From: Arabidopsis thaliana
Lineage: Eukaryota > Streptophyta > Magnoliopsida > Brassicales > Brassicaceae
NCBI RefSeq assembly: GCF_000001735.4
Contig: NC_003076.8
Span: 18,665,835-18,729,834, forward strand
Length of the DNA stretch: 64,000 nucleotides
Direction: 5' to 3'
Under the pieces are notes generated by a model. That model was not told the DNA's origin and did no database searches. It saw only the letters and a list, made by a program, of their open reading frames with translations. The position numbers were made by a program, and so were the translations under genes. This document shows, one piece after another, positions 35,491-45,621 of the stretch. How positions within the stretch are numbered: the stretch's first letter is position 1; each line of letters starts with the position of its first letter.

Positions 35491-35820
35491 ATGGCTCAAT
35501 CACTAAACCTTACGTCTCTTCTCTGTCTCACCTTCTTCATCTCATCTTTCTAGCTTACGCAAACACAAGCAAGAAACCGCCAAACTTTAACCGGAGTAAC
35601 CGATAAAAACCATATTTTATTCATGCCAGAGAATCACCGGAGCACGATGGATGAGGAAAACGAGCAAGAGCCAGCCTTTGTCCGAGAGACTGGACATGGT
35701 TATGGTCTCTATGGCCATCGTGAGATTCACACCAACAACGACGAAAACAAGAACAGTGACAACGATCAATTTTACTATAGAAGCGACGCTTATGGAAACC
35801 GCGATGGTAGATTTAAGTAG
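35491..35820 (+). pseudogene. Small secreted-type protein with in-frame TAG in its signal peptide
   Basis: From ATG 35491 the frame gives MAQSLNLTSLLCLTFFISSF, a textbook signal-peptide start, then TAG at 35551-35553. The same frame continues without another stop to TAG at 35818-35820. The continuation is LTQTQARN (cleavage-site-like) and a hydrophilic Asn/Asp/Glu/Tyr-rich tail including GHGYGLYGHREIH and FYYRSDAYGN. So one frame of 109 codons is interrupted once. Translation from the internal ATG at 35623 would give 65 residues without a signal peptide, probably what current annotation shows (AT5G46115 from memory). The tail loosely recalls E6-like wall proteins, but I cannot confirm the family. 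Confidence 0.6.
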
Positions 35821-36660
35821 AGAGATTGAGATTTGTTTTGTTTTCGATAATTTGGAATTCAGTTATGTTTTGTAACCGAAATGTTAAACAAAGTTTTTTG
35901 TAGTTTACTTTAGAGAACTTTTATCTTTCACAATTTTTTTTTTTTGGTTACAACAAGATAATCCTTCAATAAATAAATAAATTGTAATTATTGATACTAT
36001 AATAATAATAGAAGTGACGTAAAAAGAAAAGGTAATTTGGATTACCTCATTTTCCTAACGACAACAACATCAACAACAGCGAGTTGCGAAAGAGAGATTG
36101 AGAAAGAGGTACCAAGACTGATTCGAAACAAGGTCCGAAGCTTTACGTGGAATCTACGCGCTAGACTCCAACCACTTGGACTAGATCAGTCTTGGTGGTA
36201 TGTCTTTTTGTTATGTGTTATTTATACTTACTTGAAATTGTTTCGTACTTTCGTTGAAATTAAATTAACCCGGATCTTGTTAATTATCATTTTTTGCAAA
36301 ATCTCAGATACGAGTGACGCGACTAGTTTGTGTCTTGTTCTTTTGTATTTATTTGATCTTTTGTCTTAAGAGTATTTAACTTTACCTTTCATAACTTTTT
36401 TCCTTTTGAGCAAAATTTTAAGCTTTCTATTTCGTAAATTATGTTGATTATATGTATATGAGGATTTGGAAGGCCGTTATATAAAATCGTTATAAAAATG
36501 ATGACCATATAAGATTGACAAAAAAAAATGATGACCATATACAATGACATTTTAGAAGCTAGCTTTACGGGAATTCTTTGAGTTACAAAATGCACTGGAA
36601 TGGAGTTAATTAATTCTAATTTACAAACTAAATGTAGCCAAGTAGAAAAGTCTCTGCATG
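35821..36660. other. Intergenic, no gene supported
   Basis: The plus frame 36037-36369 contains a short reasonable stretch (VRSFTWNLRARLQPLGLDQSWW) but no recognisable family, and it decays into hydrophobic AT-rich codons. It may be an eroded exon. Confidence 0.4.
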
Positions 36661-37041
36661 ATTTTTTTTTCTTTTTTTTTTGAATGAATGTAAAATTTAT
36701 TCAAACAAAAAAAAAAACTTTTTACAATGAATGCATCCTTAAATTGAATGTTGTGTTTTAAAGAAATAGTATCGAAAGTGCTAAGAATGTTAGTTCCTTG
36801 AATCAACCCAAACCCGAAATCCATCTTCATGTTTTCTTGGGTTTGTTCGGTGGATTGACGAAATTTTGTTCCGTATAATCCTGTCCAAAAACTTGATTAC
36901 CTGATCTGCAGTGCTAGGAGGTTCACTATGTCGCCTCTTGTTCCGCTCAAGCCATATTGAGTAGACAGTAGCTTGAAAAAAGTAGTCGGTGCATGATGGA
37001 AGAACCAGATTGCTACTTTTACTAATTATGAAATGATGCAT
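36661..37041 (-). mobile_element. 5'-truncated LINE (non-LTR retrotransposon) 3' end
   Basis: The minus-strand frame at 36790-37041 reads FFQATVYSIWLERNKRRHSE and KFLDRIIRNKISSI, the C-terminal segment that follows the reverse transcriptase in Arabidopsis LINEs. Downstream on the same strand lies a short 3' UTR ending in AATAAATTTTACATTCATTC and an A-rich tail (T-run at 36661-36680 on the plus strand). Only the last few hundred bases of the element are present, as is usual for LINE insertions. No clear target duplication was found. Confidence 0.75.
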
Positions 37042-37223
37042 AAAAATAGTTCTGCTGCACGATGGTTTACTAGATGGCTAAATAAAAGTGTGTTTCGTAT
37101 CATTGATATACTAGTAAAAAGATCCTTACACTTTAATTATCTTAGTTTAAATAATTGATTTTTCCTATAATTCACTTCAAATAAAACGTAAATAGAATAA
37201 TACAAAACCCAACACCATACCAA

Positions 37224-38556
37224 CTAGGTAGGAGTGAGTGAAAATGGATGAGGCCAGTAAGGAAATGCAGTGGATCTTAATGGACCTTCCTCTGTGTAGA
37301 AGAGAGTGATTGTTTGCGTCGTGATATCGTAAACACCAAAGTTATGTCCCGCGAAATAGATGCAATTAGGCTTAAGACCTGGAGACGAGCTTGCTGGGAC
37401 ACACATAGGTTCACCATGTCCAAGAAAAATACAAAGATCTCCAATATTTTCAGTGTAATACATATCTTTGTGTCTTTTAGCATTTTCTTTCTCTTTAAAC
37501 ACCAAGAACCGCTTTGTTTTGTGCACGACTGTGTCTGACTCAAAGGCGTCCCCATAGTACCTTTGAACACATGAGAGAGCCATTAATGAATCAGCTAATA
37601 GGTGTTTACTTATAAAAGAAAAGAAAAAGAAAGTATATATGTAGTGTACCATGAGATGAGGAATTGTTCCCCGGAGGGTGACTCCACTAGATGATCTGTC
37701 CTGGTAAACGAATTCATCTCCTCCAACTCATACAACATATACTGAGGAAGATCTTTTTTGTCAATTATATGATACGTGGGCTCGTCTTTCTCTTTGAAGT
37801 TGAGACCAAATGAGCACATCCAATCGCCTCCAGGAGTTGAAGTGTAAAATCTTTGCTCTTTCTTAGAGTACTTGAGACTTGAGTATGGGCATATACACTC
37901 ATGCCCATGCGTGGTTTCGATATTGATCCACCGTAAGTCTTTATGCCTATAGAGCATAAGCTGAGATACCGAAAACTTGATAGCAACGACCCAATCATCA
38001 TTTTTTAGGTCAGGAAGAGAGGTCATGGCAATGTTTTGGATTTGAGAGCCTTTTGGAAGAGGAGGTAGATGAACAGAAACAGATTTTGATTTAGGGTCAG
38101 AGGGCTTGTAATAGATATTTAGACGAACGTTGTCCATATCACGGAGGGATGTGTTTTCCTTCATGTGAATATTCACTCCACTTTGATTCAATCCCATACT
38201 CATTGCCTCGCAGACTTCTCCAGCCAAAAACTTGCTCTTAATTATGATTTCGTTTTCACCCTCTGATCCGGACCTTCTAGATATCGAGCTGCTACCATTT
38301 GAAGAACCTCCGATCTTAAGGAGGTGGTCAATTAACAAAAAAGGGTAGATTGGCGTAGACGAACACCATCTAACCAAGTTGTTTTTTCTCTGTCAAAATG
38401 TAAGTACGTTGAACTAATCATACAAAAAGAAATTAACTAGTAAAACCCTAAAATAAATCCACAATTATAGTAGAATATAAGAATTAGAAAGAAAAAACTT
38501 ACAAGGACATTTGTGTAGACAAGGGGATTCAAGATTCGTATGAGAGGTTGAGACAT
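37224..38556 (-). CDS. DUF295 family protein
   Basis: Three exons (38503-38556, 37650-38389, 37224-37560) encode 376 residues. Exon 1 is exactly 18 codons (MSQPLIRILNPLVYTNVL), basic and hydrophobic, possibly an organellar signal. DUF295 landmarks follow: LPPLPKGSQIQNIAM, LRWINIET, FTRTDHLVESPSGEQFLISWY, LGDLCIFLGH-like (IGDLCIFLGHGE), and LKPNCIYFAGHNFGVYDI. The family is large, rapidly evolving and mostly uncharacterised in Brassicaceae; some members are mitochondrial. There is no F-box. It is tandem with a disrupted paralog sharing intron positions and promoter sequence. From memory this is AT5G46130. Confidence 0.85.
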
Positions 38557-39276
38557 TTTTTAGAATCTTTAAAACTATGTTGAGGTGATTTCTCGTGTGG
38601 GTCTTCTCTAGTCTCTATAGAGACTTATGCTTGAACACCAAGTTGACATTGAAGAGGAGAATAATATTCTTAAGCCTTAAGGAAATAAATAATTAAACAT
38701 ACTTAAGGTAGAAAAGGAAAGGAAATATTAAGAATAATTTGACTTTTGATATTTTAGTATCCATCGGCCTCAGTTTTCTTTGTTCCTTGCTTTTTAGATT
38801 CTTCTCTGATTTAGAACGAACAAAATGTTTTTGAAATTTCTTAAGTGTTGCTTGACGTATTTTGATTAATTTTTTCTATATATGATATTATTTTTGCTAA
38901 AACTGTAAATATCAAATATTTTATCTAATGGACACATTAGTTTTTACATAATCTCATGAATATTTTTCAATATAGTTTTTTTTTAGCCAATTAATTATCA
39001 CCCTTACTCCATATAGTCGTCTACTAAAATACACCTATATTATATATTGTCCTAGGCTCCTAGCAACATAAATTTCCACCATTGAGCAGTTTCATGCATA
39101 TCAAAATATGGATCAAATCATCAAATAAATGCAACCAACCTGATTTTTTCATCTTTTTATTTCTGCAGACAGCCTTGTTAACGTAATTCGTTCATAATAA
39201 CTTCAAATACTAATAATTTCATCGTAGAAAGTGTTCTTTCAAATAAAGCATATAAAAAATACAACATGACATCATA
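38557..39276. other. Intergenic between tandem DUF295 copies
   Basis: This is the upstream region of the intact copy. The stretch near 38631-38700 (TTGAACACCAAGTTGACATT onward) is repeated upstream of the second copy near 40813-40890, so the duplication includes promoter DNA. No separate gene is seen. Confidence 0.6.
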
Positions 39277-40733
39277 TTAATTAGGAGTGAGCGAAAGTGG
39301 ATGAGGCCACGAAGGAAATTGAGTGGAGCTTAGCAGACCTTCATCGGTGGAGAAGAGATAGCAAGTTTGGGTGGTGATATCGAAAACACCATAGTTATGT
39401 CCCGCGAAATAGATGCAATTAGGCTTTAGACCAGGAATGGTGCTCGCTGGGATACACAAAGCTTCACCATGTCCAAGAAAAATACAAAGATCTCCAATGT
39501 TTTCGGTGTAAGACATGAATTTTGTTTTTCTATCGGTTAACTCTTCTTTCTCTCTAAACACCTTGAATTGTTTTGTGTTGTGAATGACTGTTAACTCTTT
39601 GTAATTAAGTTTACACTCGTCCCCATAGTACCTTCAAAAACACATGAGAGAGCCATTAATTCAAGAAAATTGATTTACACTAAGATATCAAAATATATAT
39701 AAGTGTAACAAATTTAAGAAATATATACCATGAGATAAGGAATTGTTCACCGGAGGATGACTCCACCATGTGGTCTGTCCTGGTAAAGGAATTTATCTCC
39801 ATAAACTCGAACAATTCATACTTAGGAAGATCTGTTTTTCGCACCTCGACAAACTCGAGCTTATCCTTCTCCTTGAAGTTGAGATCAAAGGAGCACAAGT
39901 AATTGCATCCAGGAGTTGGAACGTAGAACCTTTGATCTTTCTTAGAATACATGAGACTGGAATGAGGGCTTATAGACTCATGCGTGGTTTCGATATCGAT
40001 CCACCGAAAGTCTTTGTTATGTCTATAAAGCTTCAACTTAGATCCTGAAAACTTGACAGCCATAACCCAATCTTCATTGTTTATGTCAGGACAAGAGGAC
40101 ATCGCTATGTTTTGGATTTGAGAACCTTTAGGAAGAGGTGGAAAGTAAAAATTCTCGGTTATGTTTCGAGATGATATGTGTTCCATGTAGAGATGAACAT
40201 TATCAATAAACTTGGGGAGTGTATACTCTGTCTTTTCCACCATGTGAATATCTTGTCCCCTTTGGTTTAATATGATATCATTGAACTACGAACAACTTCA
40301 GCTAGTTTCGGGTCTGTAATCCAGACCTCTTTTTCACCTAATGATTCGTCCCCTCTCTCTACGCGACCATCTGAAGAATCTCCGACCTTAAGGATGTGGT
40401 CAATCATCATCATCGGGTAGCAACCGTGGCTTTGCGTAGACGAACGCCACGTCCGAACCATTATGTTGTGTCTCTACCAAAATGTAAGTACGTTAAACTA
40501 ATCATACAACCAGAACCAATACTAGATAAATAGACAACATTTTTGATTTTATTGTTGATAAAATTCTATAACAGAGGAACATTGTTCATATGCATGCGCT
40601 TTAGGGACAAGGAGCTTCTATACATATACATAGAAACTATAATTACGTATTTGTATAATGAATTGAAAAGAAAACTTACGAAGACATTTTTGTTGACAAA
40701 AGGCTTCAAGATTTGGCTGAGAAGTTGAGGCAT
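39277..40733 (-). pseudogene. DUF295 tandem paralog with a 1-nt frameshift
   Basis: Splice sites match the neighbouring copy: exon 1 40680-40733 (18 codons, MPQLLSQILKPFVNKNVF), exon 2 39729-40473, exon 3 39277-39631. Joined length is 1154 nt, one short of a multiple of three. The break lies near 40267-40275: upstream the frame reaches SSMISY then TAA, while downstream the paralogous LNQxGxxIHM segment is in the next frame. All other DUF295 landmarks are intact (FPPLPKGSQIQNIAM, FTRTDHMVESSSGEQFLISW, LKPNCIYFAGHNYGVFDI). It is either a young pseudogene, an accession-specific lesion or a gene annotated with a shortened start (MVEKTEY at 40243). From memory this is AT5G46140. Confidence 0.8.
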
Positions 40734-40980
40734 ATTTCTAAAATCTCTAAACTATGTTGAGTTAATGATTTTTATCGTGGATCTTCTCGTCTTCTCTAGA
40801 CAGATTTATCTTGAACACCAAGTTGACATTAAAGACGAGAATAATCTTTTTTTTGGGTGAATACAAGAATAATCTTTTTAAGGAAATGAATAATTAGACA
40901 TATTTGATGGAAGTAATTGAAAAGAAAAAACAAGTCAATAAAATTTAACTCAACGGTTCATATTTAAAACAAATAGAAGC

Positions 40981-42003
40981 TTTCTATCAGGACTTATTCA
41001 ATTAAGGGAATCAGAATAAGAAAAATATATATATATATTTTGTCATCAGCTAACATCTCCAATCTCTCTCTTTTATTGTCCCGAATATTCTCACCATGAC
41101 ACATTAAAAGGTCTCAAAACAAAATTAAAAAGTCGAGTCAATTTAATAAAATTATTTTGTCAATAATGTTTCTTTAATGTCACTGACAATTCGGCTGAGA
41201 GGTACACACAAGAAATAACCACAATAGTTTGGAAAATTTAGCAAAATGCCTCAACTGCTCAACCGACTCGTGAAGGCTCTTGTATTCAAAAATGCCATCG
41301 TAAGCTTTTCATTATTTTCTATTAATTACTATACTAGTGTCTAGTGGTACGAGTTGTATGATTAGTTGTATGGTTGGTTTACTTTACTACCAGCTTTATG
41401 TTATTTATTTTTACTTTTAATAATAATTTATTTATGTTTGTTCCAAATTATAACTAACTCAATTACTTATAAATATGATTTGATTTTGATTAATCTTGTG
41501 ACAAACAAATGGATTATTATTAATCTTGTGAGCTCAAGAGTTTATCCCTATTATTCAGAAATTTGCTATTAGTAAAATTTTTAAGGAGGATACTGTATAT
41601 GTATGTGTGGTATTTGGCTACTTAAAGAACATAGGACCAAAAACATATAGAATTTGGCTAGTTTTGTCATGATGTGTAGAATTGAATCTAAACCAAACAA
41701 AATAGGAACTAAAGCCAATATTTTGTCTGGAACTCATCAGAGTTTATTCAGTCAAACGAATCAATTCAGGAATCAGAATAAAAATGCTGGAAAATGGAAA
41801 AAGGAGAAAATAATAAAACAGACTTTTCAATTTCAAATCTCTCTTGACCTAAATTCATATAGAGAGATTTTGTCATCAACTTCCCACCATTAACAACATT
41901 TCCAATCCCTCCTCTCTTTTATCGTCTTGAACATTCTCTTCTTCTCATCATCACAAATTTAAAAAGTCTCAAAAATCAATAGACAAAGTCAAATCAATAA
42001 TAA
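40981..42003 (+). repeat. Diverged direct duplication (about 185 bp and 270 bp copies)
   Basis: Copy A at 40981-41165 and copy B at 41730-42003 share, in order, GGAATCAGAATAA, ATTTTGTCATCA, a TCCAATC pyrimidine tract ending CTCTTTTAT, and AAAAAGTC followed by AATCAATAA-like sequence. Copy A is the region just upstream of the orphan DUF295 exon. Copy B abuts the small minus-strand ORF. Confidence 0.6.
41246..41299 (+). pseudogene. Orphan DUF295 first exon
   Basis: This 54-nt exon has exactly the 18 codons of the two neighbouring DUF295 first exons. It reads MPQLLNRLVKALVFKNAI, versus MPQLLSQILKPFVNKNVF in the frameshifted copy, and ends in a proper donor (GTAAGC). The leader CACAATAGTTTGGAAAATTTAG also matches the CAACATAGTTTAGAGATTTTAG leader of that copy. 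It points the opposite way and no DUF295 body follows in the next kilobase. It is a relic of a third, inverted family member. Confidence 0.7.
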
Positions 42004-42236
42004 CCTATGATACTCTTGTGCAACACCATGTACAAAATCATTGAGAGTGCAAGAGGAAGAAAGATTACAATCCGCTTCGGCGCCCTAACAGTAAGACTAT
42101 CGACGCAGCATCCTTCTTCAAAAATCGTCTCAAGCTTTGGCAAGTCTGAGAATTGCTGTTGTTGTTTCTGGTGAGATGCAATAAGCCTTGGTGCTACCTC
42201 TCCCCATGTTTGAACAAACCTCATTTCCTTGGTCAT
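41994..42236 (-). CDS. Possible small single-pass membrane protein, 80 residues
   Basis: The frame MTKEMRFVQTWGEVAPRLIA continues with a Gln-rich stretch (HQKQQQQ), a hydrophilic middle, then a C-terminal hydrophobic segment near residues 55-72 (IVIFLPLALSMILYMVL), as in tail-anchored proteins. Base composition is richer in GC than the flanks, and the amino acid profile looks coding. I do not recognise a family, and there is no splice or homology evidence. Its 3' end overlaps the duplicated segment copy B by about 10 bp. Confidence 0.4.
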   Translation of the reverse strand: MTKEMRFVQTWGEVAPRLIASHQKQQQQFSDLPKLETIFEEGCCVDSLTVRAPKRIVIFLPLALSMILYMVLHKSIIGYY

Positions 42237-42900
42237 TTTTTTTTCTTACACCCAGTTTTCTTTTCCCCGACAACAATGCAATGCAGCAGAAGGAAAACAC
42301 GGGTTTAGTTTGAGAAATAAAAAAACGGATCTTCTACGGGTGAGGAGGGCAGAGGAAGATTGAAAGGTGCTGCTTTTGACTAAATGAATGAAAGATCTTT
42401 CAATGGGAGAACTTAGAGGTGCATATGATGTGGAGGAGACAAATGGGAGAGGTTAAATAGAGATACTTAAGGTGACAAATATGGAAATATGAGAAAGAAA
42501 ACATGAGGATTTTTCGGGATATGGATGAAAATAAATGTACGCTTTGCAGATAGCCAATGATGCATTCTCTATAATGCTTTTGTTAGATTTTCTAAACTTA
42601 CAGGGCTCTAAAAACAGATATACCCAAATAAACCCATCACGTTAGAGGTTTAAGAGTAAAAGAAGGGTCAAACAATTATCTTTTTGTTGAATCTTTAGAA
42701 CCCGCAATCCGAACACACAAGGATCGTAAAGAAAACAGAGGAACCTTATCAGTTTTCTAGAACTATAGGCTCATACATACGTTATATACTCCTTAAACCT
42801 AGATGATCATATATATATAGACAAAGTATGGCTCTTGAGTATGTAGGAATATATATGAACCTGGAATATGAATCTGTTAGAGAAAGAATGTAACAGCTTC
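42237..42900. other. Intergenic between small ORF and ALIS2
   Basis: Contains the presumed upstream region of the small minus-strand ORF and the ALIS2 3' UTR. No further gene is seen. Confidence 0.5.
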
Positions 42901-44590
42901 TCAACTTGAAAGGCTTTTCTTGTTCCAAGAATTGTCACCGTATGGCCTGAGATTGAGAATGATGCATATAAGAAAATGAACAGAAAAAGGGTTTCTGCGA
43001 ATGTAGCCTTTTTTACCTTGGATTTTTCAAATGGAGCAACATGAAGATGATGGATATGACTATGGAAGAGGAACCAACGACAAGATAGGTGATACCCAGG
43101 AAATCATTTCTTCCTCCTAACCAATTTGATGTGGAGAGAATAAGCTTCTTCTGCCCACTAAAGCTATAAGTGTTGTAATTGTTCATCAAATTTACTTCAA
43201 CAACTTTTCCTGGTTCCAAGTCCTCTTCGATTCTTCCATATAATTTCCGGAAGCTTAGTAAAGCAGCTGCTCGCATCCACACTATAAAGTCCTCTTGGTC
43301 ACTTAGCTACAAAGTAAACAGCATTGCCTAAGCTAAAATATATGATTAAATTTTTTTTATTGTAAAGTGGTTGAGAATGCATACTGGAATTTTTGGATCC
43401 AACTTTGCTCCACCAATCAAAGTTCCGTTCTGGAAATTGATAGGATACACATTCTTTCCAAACTTGTGCTCGCGGTCACTCTTCCACGCAATGTTATTCC
43501 GGCTCACATTCAGTTTTGTTCTTTCGCGAGAAAACGTAAATGTATCATTGAACATACTCCAAGCAATTAACCCACAAGGAACAATTGGGAGACCATTAGA
43601 TGACTCCTCGGGTTCACAAGAACTTGTGTGGCTATACTCCAGTCCATGTAATAGTTGCTGATCACTTCTACTCTTTACATACCTGCAAAAGAATCATCAG
43701 CTACCAAATGGCTGACTTTCTCATCACTAGATTTGAAAAGTAAATCAATAAGGCATCTAGCTATTTTACCGGCGATGGTTTTGATAGTAGTTATCAAGCT
43801 GGTAGTAGATAAAAATGGGAGCTTTCATATACTTTTGTACCTGATATTGAAAAGTATAAAACCTCACCAATAGGTAACAATGAAGAGAATCTTAATTCAC
43901 TGATTGAGAATCAATGGAGCAGAAAGGAATTACCTTCAAGTAGCGCGTACAATTCTTTGGGATAGATGAATCAGTTATATACAACAGTTTGTTGGTTCTA
44001 TATTCTTCAGGAATGCACTCAACATCATACCGGTCTATAATTTCAATAGCCTGCCATTAAAGGATTTAAGAGTTTGCTCCAGAAACTTACATCTCAAATT
44101 CAAGAGTTAACTTCTCCAACTTACATCACGAGAAGCACGAAGAGTAATGAGACCAATGGGAATGAAAACAAAACCCATTAACATAAACACTGTTATAACC
44201 TGCAAAAAACATTTGATTCTTCTTCTTAGACAATCAGAAGAAAAGCTTAGCTTTTTTCCAGGTGACAAAGATTAATGTTACTAACCGATATTGGTGTTAA
44301 GACTGGCTTACAAGCTGGGAGTTTCTGCTGCTTAAACTGATACAGAGCTGCCAAAATCAAATGATTCAATGTTCAGTTCAAAAAGTTACATGAATCTATA
44401 AACAATTGCCAAAATCGAATACCAAATCACAGCATTTTTTTTGCCCTTACTTAAACCCGTGAGAGCTTAAACTAAAGGCTTTTGATTGAAGATTTCGAAG
44501 AAAGTGTTATGATTAACCTTTGGATCGTCTTGATCGTAAGAAGGATGATTGATCAGGAGCACGATTCATCGATCCTTCCACTTCCATCAT
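42901..44590 (-). CDS. ALIS2: LEM3/CDC50 family: ALA-interacting subunit of P4-ATPase flippases
   Basis: Eight exons encode 343 residues. They are 44518-44590, 44286-44347, 44125-44199, 43934-44050, 43770-43840, 43385-43682, 43017-43306 and 42901-42946. Two membrane helices (about residues 46-68 and 299-322) flank a large ectodomain with CDC50 landmarks YYQLDNYYQNHRR, GLIAWSMFNDTF and STSNWLGGRNDFLG, plus several N-glycosylation sequons (NCT, NDT, NVS, NGT). ALIS proteins chaperone ALA flippases out of the ER and are needed for lipid transport. The last 15 residues come from a tiny final exon matched to paralogs (YGDNSWNK). Retention of its intron would end the protein at KNPR. From memory this is AT5G46150. 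Confidence 0.92.
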
Positions 44591-45160
44591 TATCCCCTCT
44601 CTCGACTACTTAACTTCACTGATACATCGGGAAGAAGAAATGGTTTACTCCGCCGCGGGGATAAAAACTCCGGCGTCTCTCACCGGTGGATCGATCTAGA
44701 ATCGCGTGCTCTCTGGTAGATTCCACCTGATCTAAGATTTTTTTTTGAATTTGTAAATTAATCTCTCTTCAGTAAAATTAAAAGTATATGAACATGAAAA
44801 AGTTGAAAGGAAAAAAAAAGTTTGAACTATAAAAAAAGGAGAAAATAACCAAAAATGTCAGAAACTGAGGACTAAAATTGAAAGCTTTACCTAACTACTT
44901 ATAGGGTATATATGTAATAAACTAAAGTTTAAGGTCAGTCACAAATAAACAAAAACATAGATAATGTTGTAATTAAATATAATAATGAATAGTCAATAAA
45001 CTAGATAAACTATTGATTCTTCTAATAATGAATAATAATTTTATTATACAAAGTATGATTTAAAAGTTTTAAAAATACATATTTACATATACTAATTTAT
45101 ATATGTCGATATCAGAAAAAACAAGAAGCAACGCAGCCCACTTCAGATTAACCTTATGAT
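44591..45160. other. Intergenic: ALIS2 upstream region
   Basis: The first ~150 bp is likely 5' UTR and promoter. The rest is AT-rich with no gene. Confidence 0.5.
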
Positions 45161-45468
45161 CCAGACTTCTTCTTATGGCGTAACTCCATCACTGAACTAT
45201 ACCCTCTCAGTTCTGTTCTTCAAATCAGTGTATGCTAAACCCTTCTTCAACACCTAACTCTTGGCACAAAGTGGTTTGGTTCTCGCAGCGCATTCCAAAG
45301 CATGCCTTTATTATACTCTGGTCTCTGGGTAATACTCCGAGACAGGCTCTCGAGAAGAGATCGTCTTCGAAATTGGGGACTTTAATGTGCCGCCTCACTC
45401 CTCCCTCTTTTGTGGTTCTTCATCTGAGTCTGTATACCACTTGTATAATAAAGGAGATAGAAATGTAG
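45161..45468 (+). mobile_element. LINE fragment (zf-RVT region), degenerate
   Basis: The plus-strand frame contains SWHKVVWFSQRIPKHAFI, the hallmark of the zinc-binding region after the reverse transcriptase in plant LINEs. The expected continuation (WLALLNRLPTRDRL-type) is corrupted to LWSLGNTPRQALEKR. Upstream another frame gives FLWRNSITE, so frameshifts are present. Only about 300 bp remains. Confidence 0.65.
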
Positions 45469-45621
45469 GGAAGAGAGTAATAGAGAGAGACTTTAAAAGT
45501 GTGGGGACTTTTTAAAGTTTGAAGCCTCTAAATTCCGTTAAGAACACACAAAAAAAAAACATGCGGGTAACTAGAGTTTACATAAAAAAAGACAGTACGA
45601 GGTTTACGGTTTTGTTGCATC

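Noticed and set aside
36037-36369. Plus-strand 110-codon frame
   Set aside because: It lacks an ATG at its reported start, has only about 40 plausible residues, then turns into hydrophobic AT-rich codons; not enough for a gene call.
43013-43020. ALIS2 ending at KNPR with a TAA stop
   Set aside because: The stop arises from reading into a GTAAAA donor; splicing to 42946 restores the paralog-like PYGDNSWNK end. It may still occur as a retained-intron isoform.
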